From: Sellimonas catena
GTDB taxonomy: Bacteria > Bacillota > Clostridia > Lachnospirales > Lachnospiraceae
Strand: one strand, 5' to 3'
Length of the DNA stretch: 64,000 nt
Assembly: GCF_045063725.1 (NCBI RefSeq)
Contig: NZ_CP173695.1
How positions within the stretch are numbered: the first letter of the stretch is position 1; each line of letters begins with the position of its first letter. The notes under the pieces were generated by a model. It worked only from the letters and a program-made list of their open reading frames with translations, was not told the origin of the DNA and did not search any database. This document shows positions 1-8,198 of this stretch, one piece after another. The position numbers and the translations under genes were made by a program.

Positions 1-230
1 TCATTTACTGTGAACCTGTAAACTGGAATCAGCCGGGAGCAGACTGCCACATCGGATTTTTCTGGGGAAGAACATCAAGTGAAAACCGGTTTTGGCATAC
101 ATCGACATCTCCGAAAAATGGAAACCAGATTTCCAACATTGTTCCGGGAATTTATCCGTCCTATTTTCATCTGGTGAAGATGAAATAAAAAGCAACTTTC
201 AGGCGGATGAAATAAAGACTTCAAAAAAGA
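1..230. other. Left edge, no supported gene
   Basis: A 64-codon open frame on the minus strand runs off to a stop at the very first bases, but it would need a TTG start without a clear ribosome binding site and its translation resembles nothing I recognise. I see no other coding signal. It could be the tail of a feature lying outside the window, or noncoding. Confidence 0.4.
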
Positions 231-232
231 AT

Positions 233-289
233 AGACAGTCCCAAGGAGAGCATAGTACTTGAAAAAGTCCAGACTCTCCGGGGCTGTCT
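233..289 (-). terminator. Rho-independent terminator, probably bidirectional
   Basis: AGACAGTCCC and GGGGCTGTCT form the outer stem and AAGGAGAG/CTCTCC the inner stem. A T-rich tail follows on the plus strand and a run of A residues precedes it, so it has a T-tail on the minus strand as well. It lies just beyond the stop of the minus-strand Rpn-like gene. Confidence 0.75.
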
Positions 290-336
290 TTTCTTATCAG
301 AAAATAAAAATTGATATTAACCACCAACTGCTCTAA

Positions 337-1497
337 TTAAAAGATCAGTTTTTGAAAATCTTCTGTCGACATACCATATGAGGATGCTGCCTGCTCTAGG
401 TTAAGGAGACCTTTTTGATACAAATCGATAATCGCATCTTTACGTCCCTGATCGTGGGCAACGTCATTCTGTGCATGAGCCTCTGCGAGCTGTTTTTGAG
501 TTTCAGAGAGTTGTTCCTGAGTTTCAGAGAGCTGTCCCCGAGTTTCAGAGAGTTGTCCCTGAGTTTTGGAGAGCTGTCCCCGAGTTTCAGAGAGCTGTCC
601 CTGAGTTTCAGAGAGCTGTCCCTGAGTTTTGGAGAGCTGTCCCTGAGTTTTGGAGAGCTGTCCCTGAGTTTCAGAGAGTTGTCCCTTGGTTTCGGCAAGT
701 GTGTCCTTAGCTTTATCTAATTCTCCTTGTACTTCTGCGATCTGCTGAAATATTTTTTCAGTCTGATGCTGCAAGGCAAGCTGATCGCGCAGGGCCCGTT
801 CCCGGGCTTCATATGCCAGGCGTTTTTTCTCATCCTGACTCATCTCCATAAGATCTTCGTAGGCCGATTCAAGGTATGCATTTCCCTTTGCCATTTCTTC
901 CATCTCCTTCTTATTGCCGCCGCGGAAGAATTTCATCCATGCAATAATGCCGTCAGGATGGTGGTACTCTTTTGGGATTTTGGGAAGTTCCAGTATCTGA
1001 AGCTCCAGCTTTTCGCTGTACAGATCTCCGGTTGCTTCATCATAGAACCGGACCCTTCTGTGACAGAAATTGTCTTTTTTAAAATAGGTAAAATTCAGGA
1101 CGCCAACCTGTATACATTTTTGAAGTTTGTCATAAGATTCGCCCTTTTGGAGCTGGCTGGAAAACATTTTACTTAAATAAAAAAGACTTCGATCATCCCA
1201 GTATTCTATATAGAGAACCTGCATTTCGATATCCAGCTGAGTACCGCTTTCCAGAAGGACACGGACATCCAGAACACCTTGCTTTTCTTCCTCTGTTCTT
1301 TTGGAAAGCTCGTTTTCCAGGATCGTTGTCCTGCCGATCTGTTCCGGAGGAAGACGCAACAATGCAGCGATGAATCCGGTTCTTGTTTTTGGATTGCGCA
1401 TCAACTCTTTGAAGCACCAGTCGATGTAAGGCTTCATAATAAATTCTTCTTCCGAAGTGGTTTGAATGGTTTTGATTTCGACTTCGTTTGTTTGCAT
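337..1497 (-). CDS. Rpn-family PD-(D/E)XK nuclease/transposase-like protein with heptad repeats
   Basis: A 386-residue protein. The N-terminal half has the PD-(D/E)XK layout typical of Rpn (recombination-promoting nuclease) and the PDDEXK transposase-like family: IDWCFKEL near the start, then GVLDVRVLLESG and, after a beta-turn, DIEMQV carrying the acidic catalytic residues. The second half is a coiled coil of ten 7-residue units of the form GQLSETQ, encoded by a 21-bp tandem repeat. It ends in a module, LYQKGLLNLEQAA-YG--TEDFQK, also found at the end of the second Rpn-like gene near 60 kb. The start is the internal ATG that has AGGAAGGAGA 7 nt upstream. Family members nick or cut DNA and are often mobile or defence-like; its role here is inferred. 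Confidence 0.8.
   Translation of the reverse strand: MQTNEVEIKTIQTTSEEEFIMKPYIDWCFKELMRNPKTRTGFIAALLRLPPEQIGRTTILENELSKRTEEEKQGVLDVRVLLESGTQLDIEMQVLYIEYWDDRSLFYLSKMFSSQLQKGESYDKLQKCIQVGVLNFTYFKKDNFCHRRVRFYDEATGDLYSEKLELQILELPKIPKEYHHPDGIIAWMKFFRGGNKKEMEEMAKGNAYLESAYEDLMEMSQDEKKRLAYEARERALRDQLALQHQTEKIFQQIAEVQGELDKAKDTLAETKGQLSETQGQLSKTQGQLSKTQGQLSETQGQLSETRGQLSKTQGQLSETRGQLSETQEQLSETQKQLAEAHAQNDVAHDQGRKDAIIDLYQKGLLNLEQAASSYGMSTEDFQKLIF
488..697 (-). repeat. 21-bp tandem repeat, ten units, inside the Rpn-like gene
   Basis: Ten consecutive 21-bp units of the type AGCTGTCCCTGAGTTTCAGAG (plus-strand reading) encode heptads of the form GQLS(E/K)T(Q/R). Units differ mainly at two codons (Glu/Lys and Gln/Arg), giving alternating charge along a predicted coiled coil. 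Because the period is divisible by three, unit gain or loss stays in frame; the other five frames also remain open across the block, which creates spurious reading frames. Confidence 0.95.
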
Positions 1498-2067
1498 AAA
1501 CAGTCTCCTTCCTGTGGCGGTCCGGCACCTGTCAGAAGAAAACTGTTTCTGTTTCTTGTAGTCTAACATAATTTCAAACAGCAGAAAAGAGATGTCTCAC
1601 AGAAAACGTATTCTTTACAGACAGAGATCCCGGCCATGTTTTTTGTTATGAATTGGATTGTTCGGCGAATGCCGTGAATGATAGAAAAGCAGACAGCTTT
1701 TCAGACGATCTCAGAATAGCATGAAAAGAAGGGCGAGGCAAGCCGGTGAAAGATAAAATTTTTCTGAAAAGACAAAGAGAGAGGACAATTTTCCGTTTTA
1801 GGATGCAAATAATAAATTGTTGATATATTAAGAATGCATAGATTGTAAATGTACAGAAAAAATGATATATTGAAACAAAATAACAGATAAATATGAAAGA
1901 AATAAAAACACAGCATTTTAGGGAGTGATACCAATGAGTTATAAAGAAGAGAATATGAGTGATTAATTAAAATTACTGGTACAAGTTCTGGAAAGTTAAT
2001 CGGACTATTAGATATGGGTCACAGAACAGGGAGGGAATTTGTCAGGAAGACAGAGGAGGAAGGAGTT
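1498..2067. other. AT-rich intergenic stretch
   Basis: No convincing gene. A candidate plus-strand promoter TTGTAA-17 bp-TATATT (1843-1871) lies upstream of the lipoprotein gene. Short ATG frames near 1934 close after about ten codons. The open frame from 2014 into the lipoprotein gene lacks a ribosome binding site and is probably leader. Confidence 0.4.
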
Positions 2068-2638
2068 ATGAAGAATCAGAGAGTAAAAGTGGGGATTATA
2101 GTTGTTTTATGTACTTTTTTGATTTGTATTGCAGGATGTTCGAAAGAGGAAAAGGAACAGGAATCACCGGAACAGAAAACGTTGACAACAGTGCTGGAAA
2201 TGCTGTTTACCGTACCGGATCAAAAGCTGCAGGATGCTTATATGGAGGCGAAAGAGAAGGCGGAGCAGGAGGCTGCCGAAACAACAGAACCTGGAGCACA
2301 TGGAGTATATGATTTTGAAGAATTATTAACAAAAATGTACGGCTCTTTTTTTTTCAGATCAGGGAATTGAGAGTATTCCGTACTGGATTTATACCAATCT
2401 GAACGCATACGCTGCGGATCGGGATGTAAAGGTAACATTTGAAAGCGTGAATATTCAGCCGGAAGAAAGCTCGGATGGAAATTATTATACTTTTACAGCC
2501 GCACTGAAGTATTCGATTGGCGGGGAAGAAGCAGAGTATGAGCAGACTGGAACCGCATTGTTTGAGGATGGAAAGATCCAGAATATAACGTTTACAGACG
2601 GGCTGATGACGGAGATTGAGAATCAGTTGTTTGTATAG
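2068..2638 (+). pseudogene. Lipoprotein, frameshifted at a nine-T run
   Basis: The start ATG follows AGGAGGAAGGAG. The product opens with a lipoprotein signal peptide (hydrophobic core then IAGCSK, Cys as lipidation site). The frame closes soon after a run of nine T (2346-2354). With eight T it continues as GSFFSDQGIESIPYWI and stays open to 2638, for about 190 residues. The restored protein resembles the lipoprotein at 34.3 kb (MYGSFFSDQGIESI versus VYGDYFTESGLQNF, same length, same signal type), which supports a real but disrupted gene. Slipped-strand phase variation, decay or a base-calling error could each explain it. The next gene also encodes a lipoprotein and may be co-transcribed. Function unknown. 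Confidence 0.75.
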
Positions 2639-2673
2639 AGAGCAGAGGGATAAAACAGGAGAGGAGGGGCGAG

Positions 2674-3936
2674 ATGAAGAAGAAAAGATTTATTGCACTT
2701 TTATGTGCGGGTGCTTTGGCTTTAGGAATGGCCGGATGTGAGGAAAAAGGGGAATCCGGGGGAAAGAAAGAGATTGAGGTCATCACGGAGCCGGCTTTTC
2801 GGGAGCTTGTGGACAGCGCTGCGGATCAGATTATGGGATTTGAGGATGATCTTGATATCACCGTGACGGTATTTTCCACAAATGCAGAAAAACGGGAAAG
2901 AGAAATCCAGAAACTTCAGACGGAAATTATGGCAGGAAAAGGGCCGGATGTATATATTCTGGACACAGTGATAGAAAATGAGTCCGTATCTAATACGGCA
3001 CTGTTTACCAATCCATACAAAACCATGCAGAGCGGGGCGCTGGCACTGCTGGATGAATATATGAAAGGAGACTCCTACTGGGAGGACAGCACCTACAAAA
3101 AAGAGCTGCTGGAAGCAGGACAATATGAGAAACGTCAGTATATAATCCCGTTTTCCTGTGATTACTTTGTATTTTGCGAACCTGCAGACGGTGAACAGAT
3201 GACAGGCACTACAGTCGGAGAGTGGATCCAACAGGCAGAGAGTAGCCAGAATCAGGAGTTGTGGCAGGCGATGCAGGCTATAAGTGCCACAGCCGGGCGG
3301 TGGTTCGTTCCGGCAGTAGATTACGAGGCACAGGAAGTATTGTTTTCAAAAGACAGGTGGACAGAGCTGGCAACAGCGTATATCAGTATGTTAGAGCAGG
3401 GAAACGAGGAACAATGGCTGGAAAATAATCCTTATGAAATAAGTAATATTAATCATATTCTTGGCACGGAGAATAGACAGATGAAATTTATCCCGGATCA
3501 GGATGGGAAAAAGCTGGCAGCTGTGAGGGCGTATGGCGCTGTGAGCATGTCAAGTTCATACAAAAAAGAGGCCTATCAGTTTTTGATGCTGTTTTTGAAT
3601 GATACGTTGGAAGTAGAGCGGGAAAAGATCAATATGGGAACCATGGTACGGGGACATGTAGATCCAGAGGGACTCCCGGTACAGGAAAGTGCAATCCGGA
3701 CAAAGCTGGAAAATTCAGCTTCGCCGGAACTTATCGATAGCATATGCAGTACGTTTTCTGAAATCGAGGGATCTTATTTTGTGACCCAGGTAGAACACAA
3801 TTTATATTCGGCCGTGGGAAATTTGCAAAGTCAGATTATAGGTGGCGAAGAGACAGATGAAAATCAGCTGCGGCAGGAAGCAGCAGCGGCAGCAGAGAAA
3901 GCGTGGAAAGATTATCGGACACAGATGGCAGAATAA
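2674..3936 (+). CDS. Extracellular solute-binding lipoprotein (family 1-like)
   Basis: A 420-residue protein with a lipoprotein signal (MKKKRF, hydrophobic stretch, MAGCEEK with Cys at about residue 22). The body has features of family 1 ABC solute-binding proteins: an early segment ITVTVFSTNAEKREREIQKL, then LQTEIMAGKGPDVYILD, the usual opening-lobe signature for substrate-binding proteins, and a helical C-terminus. The start has GGAGAGGAGGGGCGAG upstream. No permease or ATPase gene lies beside it, so it is an orphan receptor or works with a transporter encoded elsewhere. The ligand cannot be told; sugars or oligosaccharides are the usual family ligands. It sits 35 bp after the broken lipoprotein gene and is followed by a strong terminator. 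Confidence 0.75.
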   Translation: MKKKRFIALLCAGALALGMAGCEEKGESGGKKEIEVITEPAFRELVDSAADQIMGFEDDLDITVTVFSTNAEKREREIQKLQTEIMAGKGPDVYILDTVIENESVSNTALFTNPYKTMQSGALALLDEYMKGDSYWEDSTYKKELLEAGQYEKRQYIIPFSCDYFVFCEPADGEQMTGTTVGEWIQQAESSQNQELWQAMQAISATAGRWFVPAVDYEAQEVLFSKDRWTELATAYISMLEQGNEEQWLENNPYEISNINHILGTENRQMKFIPDQDGKKLAAVRAYGAVSMSSSYKKEAYQFLMLFLNDTLEVEREKINMGTMVRGHVDPEGLPVQESAIRTKLENSASPELIDSICSTFSEIEGSYFVTQVEHNLYSAVGNLQSQIIGGEETDENQLRQEAAAAAEKAWKDYRTQMAE

Positions 3937-3957
3937 AAGAGTGGATAATAGCAGGGT

Positions 3958-3992
3958 GGAGAAAGGGTGATTATGACCCTTTCTCCGTTTTT
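3958..3992 (+). terminator. Rho-independent terminator
   Basis: Perfect 11-bp stem GGAGAAAGGGT/ACCCTTTCTCC with a 7-nt loop and a T5 tail, 22 nt after the solute-binding protein stop. Confidence 0.92.
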
Positions 3993-4085
3993 GGCTTATT
4001 TAGGTCGTTTTAACCGTTTCTCTACAAAGTATGTAACAGCTTTGATATAATGGTGATATATTCACATGTAAGGAAACATACAACA

Positions 4086-5254
4086 ATGAAATCCAACAGA
4101 AATCTACTATACTATTATATTTATTCCATTACCAGTGCGGCGATTCTGACGCGGGGTATTTTTTGATTTATCTACAGCAAAAAGGGCTTTCGATCGTGGA
4201 AGTTTCGATGTATTCTGTCGTCTACAATATATGTACAGCGGTCAGCGAGGTGCCGACGGGATATATTGGAGACCGGATCGGAAGGAAAAATTCTATTATT
4301 ACAGGAACGATATTGCTGGCATGTCAGGCGGGACTGATGGTAGCAGCGCAGGAGAAAGTCTGGCTGATATTGTTGGCAGGTCTGGAGGCGGTTGCATACA
4401 CTTTTATTTCCGGCAGTGATTCGGCCTTACTTTATCAGATGCTTGCAAGTCGGAAGATGGAAGATCAGTATTTGAAGATTAATTCCAGAATTCTTGCGGC
4501 GCAGTCGGCTGTTATGGGCGGTGCAATTTTTATCGGAGCTCAGCTTGCGCAGTATTCCTGGAATCTTCCGTATCTTTTGACAATGCTGATTCTGATAGTG
4601 GCAGCAGGATTTATGTGCAGAGTGAAAGACATTATGCCGTTTGCAGAAAGAGAAAAAAGCACAGGAAAACTGATAAAAACGTTGAAAGACAATATTTTAT
4701 ACCGGCCGCTTGGAATGTTCCTCCTTTTCTTTATTGGCATCAGTATGATTGATGGAATAGCGTGCGGTTATTACAATCTGAATCAGCTGATTCTGGAATC
4801 AGTTGGGATCAGCGTGTCGGCGATCGGTTTGTTTTTCTCCCTATCGTACATAGGGAATTCGTTTGCCTATCTGGCAGTGAGTCCGCTGAATCGAATTTTT
4901 AACAGAAGCAGGATCATCTTTCTGGCTCTGATAACAGAGTGTTTGGGATTTTTATGGTTGTCCCAGGTTCAGAATAAGGGACTGTTTTTTGTGATTTCGT
5001 TAATTTTATGCTTTGTGCCAGAAATCATTTTTACTGTGGCGGACAGCATCATACAGGAATGGATTGTAGAGAGAAACAGGGCAACGATGTTATCCGTGAT
5101 GTCCTTGATACGGTCGCTGTGTTCTGGAGTTATTTATGGTATTTTTGGAATTCTTCTGGAAATTGTGACAATAGAGCAGTTTTTAATTTTTCTGGCTGTT
5201 GGCTTTGGTGTGAGTGCGGTAAGTGTATTGATAGTACTAAGGAAAAGTAGGTGA
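4086..5254 (+). pseudogene. MFS transporter, frameshifted near the N-terminus
   Basis: From ATG 4086 (AAGGAAAC upstream) the frame reads MKSNRNLLYYYIYSITSAA then ILTRGIF and stops at TGA 4164 directly after six T. Adding one T continues it into GIFLIYLQQKGLSIVEV and the long downstream frame. The joined product of about 389 residues is a normal 12-helix major facilitator with the loop 2-3 motif GYIGDRIGRKNS. Alternatively translation starts at TTG 4163, giving 363 residues that lack the first membrane helix; that start has no good ribosome binding site. The end overlaps the start region of the ABC transporter gene, so transporter, ABC protein and glycosyltransferase form one operon. Substrate unknown. 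Confidence 0.75.
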
Positions 5255-5259
5255 TGTAT

Positions 5260-6636
5260 ATGAGACATTTTGTTAATAAATTCAGTATTTTATTCCTGGT
5301 TTTTACTATCTTGGAACAGTTGATTGCCGCGGCATCCACCTATGCGATGATTGCATTGAGCTCGGAAATTCTGAAAGGGGAGGGAATGATCTGGTTTTGG
5401 ATCTTTGTACTTTCTCTCGTCCTGGTATTTGTACCCCGGATTTTCAGTCAGAAATATATGGTAAAAGCGGAATATGCAACGTTTCAGAGATATCTTTCTC
5501 TTTATGAGAGTAATTTATATAATCAGCCGTCGTTAAAAACAAGTCATGCATTTGGAGGAGAGGGACAATCGTATTTCCAGAATCAGACGTGGCAGACTAT
5601 TGAGAAAACATACGAATTCTTTGGAGATCTGATGGCGACGGTTTTGAATGTGGTTTTCAATGTCCTCGTCATTGGCTGGTCTTTGAGTCCGTGGTTTTTT
5701 GCTGCATATCTTTGTGCAGCAGCGGTGATTGCAGCGGGAATTCTGACGGCAAGGGGAAAAATTGTCCGTAAGAGTGCCGGAGCGCAGGAAGCACAGAGTG
5801 CTGTGCAGAATAGATTGTTTGACGGCTGGGATACTCTCCTGATTGGAAACCGCTATAACTGGAGCCGGTGGAAAGAGGTGTTTGGGCGGACAGTTACCAA
5901 AGCGGAGAAGACAGAGACACAGTACTGTTTCAGTAATAATGTACTGTCTCTTCTGATTATGGTTGGAAGTATCTTTCCGGTGATTCTGGTAGTGCTGTGG
6001 ACGTTGGCGGACAGTGCAGGAAACGTGGGCCGGATGACGTCTGTCATTGTAACGCTTCCACGGCAGGTGAGCAACATTCAGTATCTGAGCGTCATAGTGG
6101 AATATGTTACCGAACTGGTCGGAATCCGGGAAAAGGTTCGGAACATCGATCATGCAGCATCAGCTGTGGAGAAAGAAAATCAATATCATGGGACGATCCG
6201 TTGGGAGAATCTCTGGTTTTCCTCAGGTGATGTGGAACTTCGCTTCGAGAATGCGGAAAACTTTCTGGAATTTTTGAAGGATTGTGCAGAAGAGGAAAGG
6301 TATGGGCGGATTCTGATTACCGGAACAAACGGAAGCGGGAAAACAACAGTTCTGATGCGGATCAAAGAGTATTTTGGAGATCGGGCTTATCTGTTTCCTA
6401 ACCATACGAGATTGTTTTTTGAGGACAGTAATGAGAAGGAATATTCTACAGAACAACGTCTGCGGACGAATGTGGAGGAAGTGCTCGACCGGATGAAAGA
6501 TCCGTCCGTGAGGCTGTTCCTTTTCGATGAGTGGAATGCCAATCTGGATGAGGAAAATCAGAAAGAGATTTCTGAATATATAGACCGGCTGGCAAAGAGA
6601 GGGCTGATCCTTGAAGTGCGGAATAAGGAGGTATAA
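5260..6636 (+). CDS. ABC transporter, fused permease/ATPase with degenerate ATPase motifs
   Basis: About 458 residues. The first roughly 290 residues hold about six hydrophobic segments (type I exporter fold), followed by a compact nucleotide-binding domain. Walker A is GTNGSGKTT (about residue 355) and Walker B is LFLFDEWNANLD (Asp-Glu at 423-424). The usual LSGGQ signature is reduced to STEQRLRT, no Q-loop Gln is evident (YLFPNHTR) and no switch His follows the D-loop. The compact, divergent domain recalls cyclic-peptide/microcin-type exporters such as PvdE or McjD. I chose the ATG with AGGTGA 5 nt upstream; GTG 5251 and ATG 5254 are alternatives. It overlaps the MFS gene end and is 2 nt from the glycosyltransferase gene. 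Cargo unknown. Confidence 0.75.
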   Translation: MRHFVNKFSILFLVFTILEQLIAAASTYAMIALSSEILKGEGMIWFWIFVLSLVLVFVPRIFSQKYMVKAEYATFQRYLSLYESNLYNQPSLKTSHAFGGEGQSYFQNQTWQTIEKTYEFFGDLMATVLNVVFNVLVIGWSLSPWFFAAYLCAAAVIAAGILTARGKIVRKSAGAQEAQSAVQNRLFDGWDTLLIGNRYNWSRWKEVFGRTVTKAEKTETQYCFSNNVLSLLIMVGSIFPVILVVLWTLADSAGNVGRMTSVIVTLPRQVSNIQYLSVIVEYVTELVGIREKVRNIDHAASAVEKENQYHGTIRWENLWFSSGDVELRFENAENFLEFLKDCAEEERYGRILITGTNGSGKTTVLMRIKEYFGDRAYLFPNHTRLFFEDSNEKEYSTEQRLRTNVEEVLDRMKDPSVRLFLFDEWNANLDEENQKEISEYIDRLAKRGLILEVRNKEV

Positions 6637-6638
6637 AA

Positions 6639-7685
6639 ATGGGACGCAGACTGATTTTTATTGATGATAAGCCGGGATACGGCGGGGTATCGACCTGCCT
6701 GATCTGTCTGGCAAATGAGCTTTGTAAGAGAGGATATGAAATTACGCTGATTGCCGCGAAAAAGAACGTCTATGAAACCCGTGTGGATGCATTGGTGCAG
6801 ATTGAGGAATGTGATTTTACGGATGAGAAAGCGGTGGAGAGAATGATCAAGAGCTTGAATGACCGCTGCGCCGAAATCGTCAATTCTCATGCTGACAGCG
6901 GGATTCAGATCCGGCTTCTCAGGCAGAAAAACAGGACATATCAGTTATATCTCACCGAACATCTGGCGATTTTTGATGATCCGGAATATATCGAGCCGAG
7001 AAAAGAATATTTTTCACTGGCGAATCAGGCAGAAAAGGTGATCACCGTATCACTGGCGGGACGGAGAGCTTTTCAGGCAGCAGGTGTGGAGTATCAGAAG
7101 CTTGCCACAGTCTATAACGGAGTGAAAGCGAAACCGTACCGGGAAAGAACTTATGAAGAAATCCGCCTCATGTATGCCGGACGCCTGACGGAGACAAAAG
7201 GAATTTTTACACTTTTGAAGGCAATGGATCTGGTGCGGCAGCAGATACCGGAGGCAAAGGTGAACATTTACGGGACAGGCAGACAGGAACAGGAGGTCCG
7301 GGACTATATCAGGGAACATCATCTGGAAGAACAATGCATTTTGAAAGGATTCTGCGACTGCATGGAGAAGGCGTATCAGGAACATGAAATCGTCATTTCT
7401 CCATCCAGGACGGAGAGCTGTTCTTTTACGATCCTGGAGGCGATGAATGAGTCCTGCGTAGTACTGGCATCGGACGTGGACGGGACAAGAGAACTTGTTT
7501 ATGATGGTGTAACAGGGCGGCTTCATCCGTTCGGGGATGCAAAAACACTGGCCGGACAGATCATTGAACTGATGAAAGAGCCTGAAAAACTCCGGATGCT
7601 GGCCCAGAATGGACATTATGAAGTGACCCATTCCTTCCGGCAGGAGGACAGCGTAAAAAAATATATCCAATGCCTGACAGAATAA
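6639..7685 (+). CDS. GT4-family glycosyltransferase
   Basis: A 348-residue retaining GT-B glycosyltransferase. The N-terminal domain has the acceptor-side glycine loop (DDKPGYGGVST). The C-terminal nucleotide-sugar domain begins at VYNGV and has LMYAGRLTETKGIFTLLKAM, then the family E-x7-E motif in PSRTESCSFTILEAMNES. The gene starts 2 nt after the ABC transporter stop, inside the AAGGAGG-led context, so the two are translationally coupled. The family transfers sugars from UDP-, GDP- or ADP-donors to lipids, proteins or small molecules; the acceptor here is not evident. With an MFS and an ABC exporter upstream, glycosylation of an exported small molecule or surface component is plausible but inferred. 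Confidence 0.88.
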   Translation: MGRRLIFIDDKPGYGGVSTCLICLANELCKRGYEITLIAAKKNVYETRVDALVQIEECDFTDEKAVERMIKSLNDRCAEIVNSHADSGIQIRLLRQKNRTYQLYLTEHLAIFDDPEYIEPRKEYFSLANQAEKVITVSLAGRRAFQAAGVEYQKLATVYNGVKAKPYRERTYEEIRLMYAGRLTETKGIFTLLKAMDLVRQQIPEAKVNIYGTGRQEQEVRDYIREHHLEEQCILKGFCDCMEKAYQEHEIVISPSRTESCSFTILEAMNESCVVLASDVDGTRELVYDGVTGRLHPFGDAKTLAGQIIELMKEPEKLRMLAQNGHYEVTHSFRQEDSVKKYIQCLTE

Positions 7686-7991
7686 AGAAAATTACGGACG
7701 GGATAGCAAAAAGAGAAACACAACCGTACGAAACAGGATGGCCGTACGGATTGGACATGAAAATAGGAAGATGTAACCGTACAAAAGAAGCCATCTGTGC
7801 GGTTATATCTTTAAAAGGGTAAAAAGCAGCGGTAGAGAATAAGACATCTGTACGGATCAAATGCCAGAAAAGAGAAAAGTAACCGTACGGACAGAGGATT
7901 CATACGGTTACAGGAGCAGATGCTCTGGTTCCAGCGGTAGAGAACGCTGGAAAGCCGGGAGACAAGGACAAGTTAAGATGAGGAGACTTCC
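7686..7991. repeat. Structured noncoding stretch with CCGTACGG inverted repeats
   Basis: No gene. The palindrome CCGTACGG or parts of it recur: AACCGTACG (7722) and CCGTACGG (7742); TAACCGTAC with GTGCGGTTA (7774-7805); GTACGG (7850); GTAACCGTACGG with CATACGGTTAC (7879-7911). At least two pairs make stem-loops. A 13-bp direct repeat CAGCGGTAGAGAA occurs at 7827 and 7932, the second copy inside a CCAGCG/CGCTGG hairpin. Could be tandem protein-binding sites or a folded RNA. Confidence 0.65.
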
Positions 7992-8040
7992 AAAGAGGAG
8001 GGCGACATCAGGTTTGATGCTGTCTTCCTCTTTCTTGTTA
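7992..8040 (+). terminator. Rho-independent terminator
   Basis: Imperfect 18-bp stem starting AAAGAGGAGG and ending TTCCTCTTT, short loop, then TCTTGTT. It ends transcription from the glycosyltransferase side before the alpha-galactosidase promoter. Confidence 0.75.
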
Positions 8041-8068
8041 CGGCGGAAACATTTTTAGTACATAATCA

Positions 8069-8136
8069 TTTACCTGACATTTGGACATATTTACCTGACA
8101 TCTTGAACTGGCATAAAAGTGTGAAATGATTATAAT
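8069..8136 (+). promoter_or_regulatory. Alpha-galactosidase promoter with two direct-repeat activator sites
   Basis: TTTACCTGACAT occurs twice (8069-8080 and 8090-8101), 21 bp apart, i.e. on one face of the helix. A TATAAT -10 box follows at 8131-8136 with only a weak -35 (CTGGCA, 17 bp spacer). Direct half-sites 21 bp apart beside a weak -35 are the pattern bound by AraC-family activators, and an AraC-family gene lies next to this enzyme. The regulator assignment is inferred. Confidence 0.6.
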
Positions 8137-8198
8137 TAGTTGTAGTAAAAACGAGAAGATTACGGATCGCAAGATCAGGGGAAAAAGGAGGAGCAGAG

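Noticed and set aside
396..720. Further open frames in the repeat block
   Set aside because: The 21-bp period keeps several frames open without coding signal; only the frame of the Rpn-like protein has a real N-terminal domain.
4163..4165. TTG as the natural start of the MFS gene
   Set aside because: It lacks a ribosome binding site and drops the first helix; the upstream ATG frame encodes the expected N-terminus.
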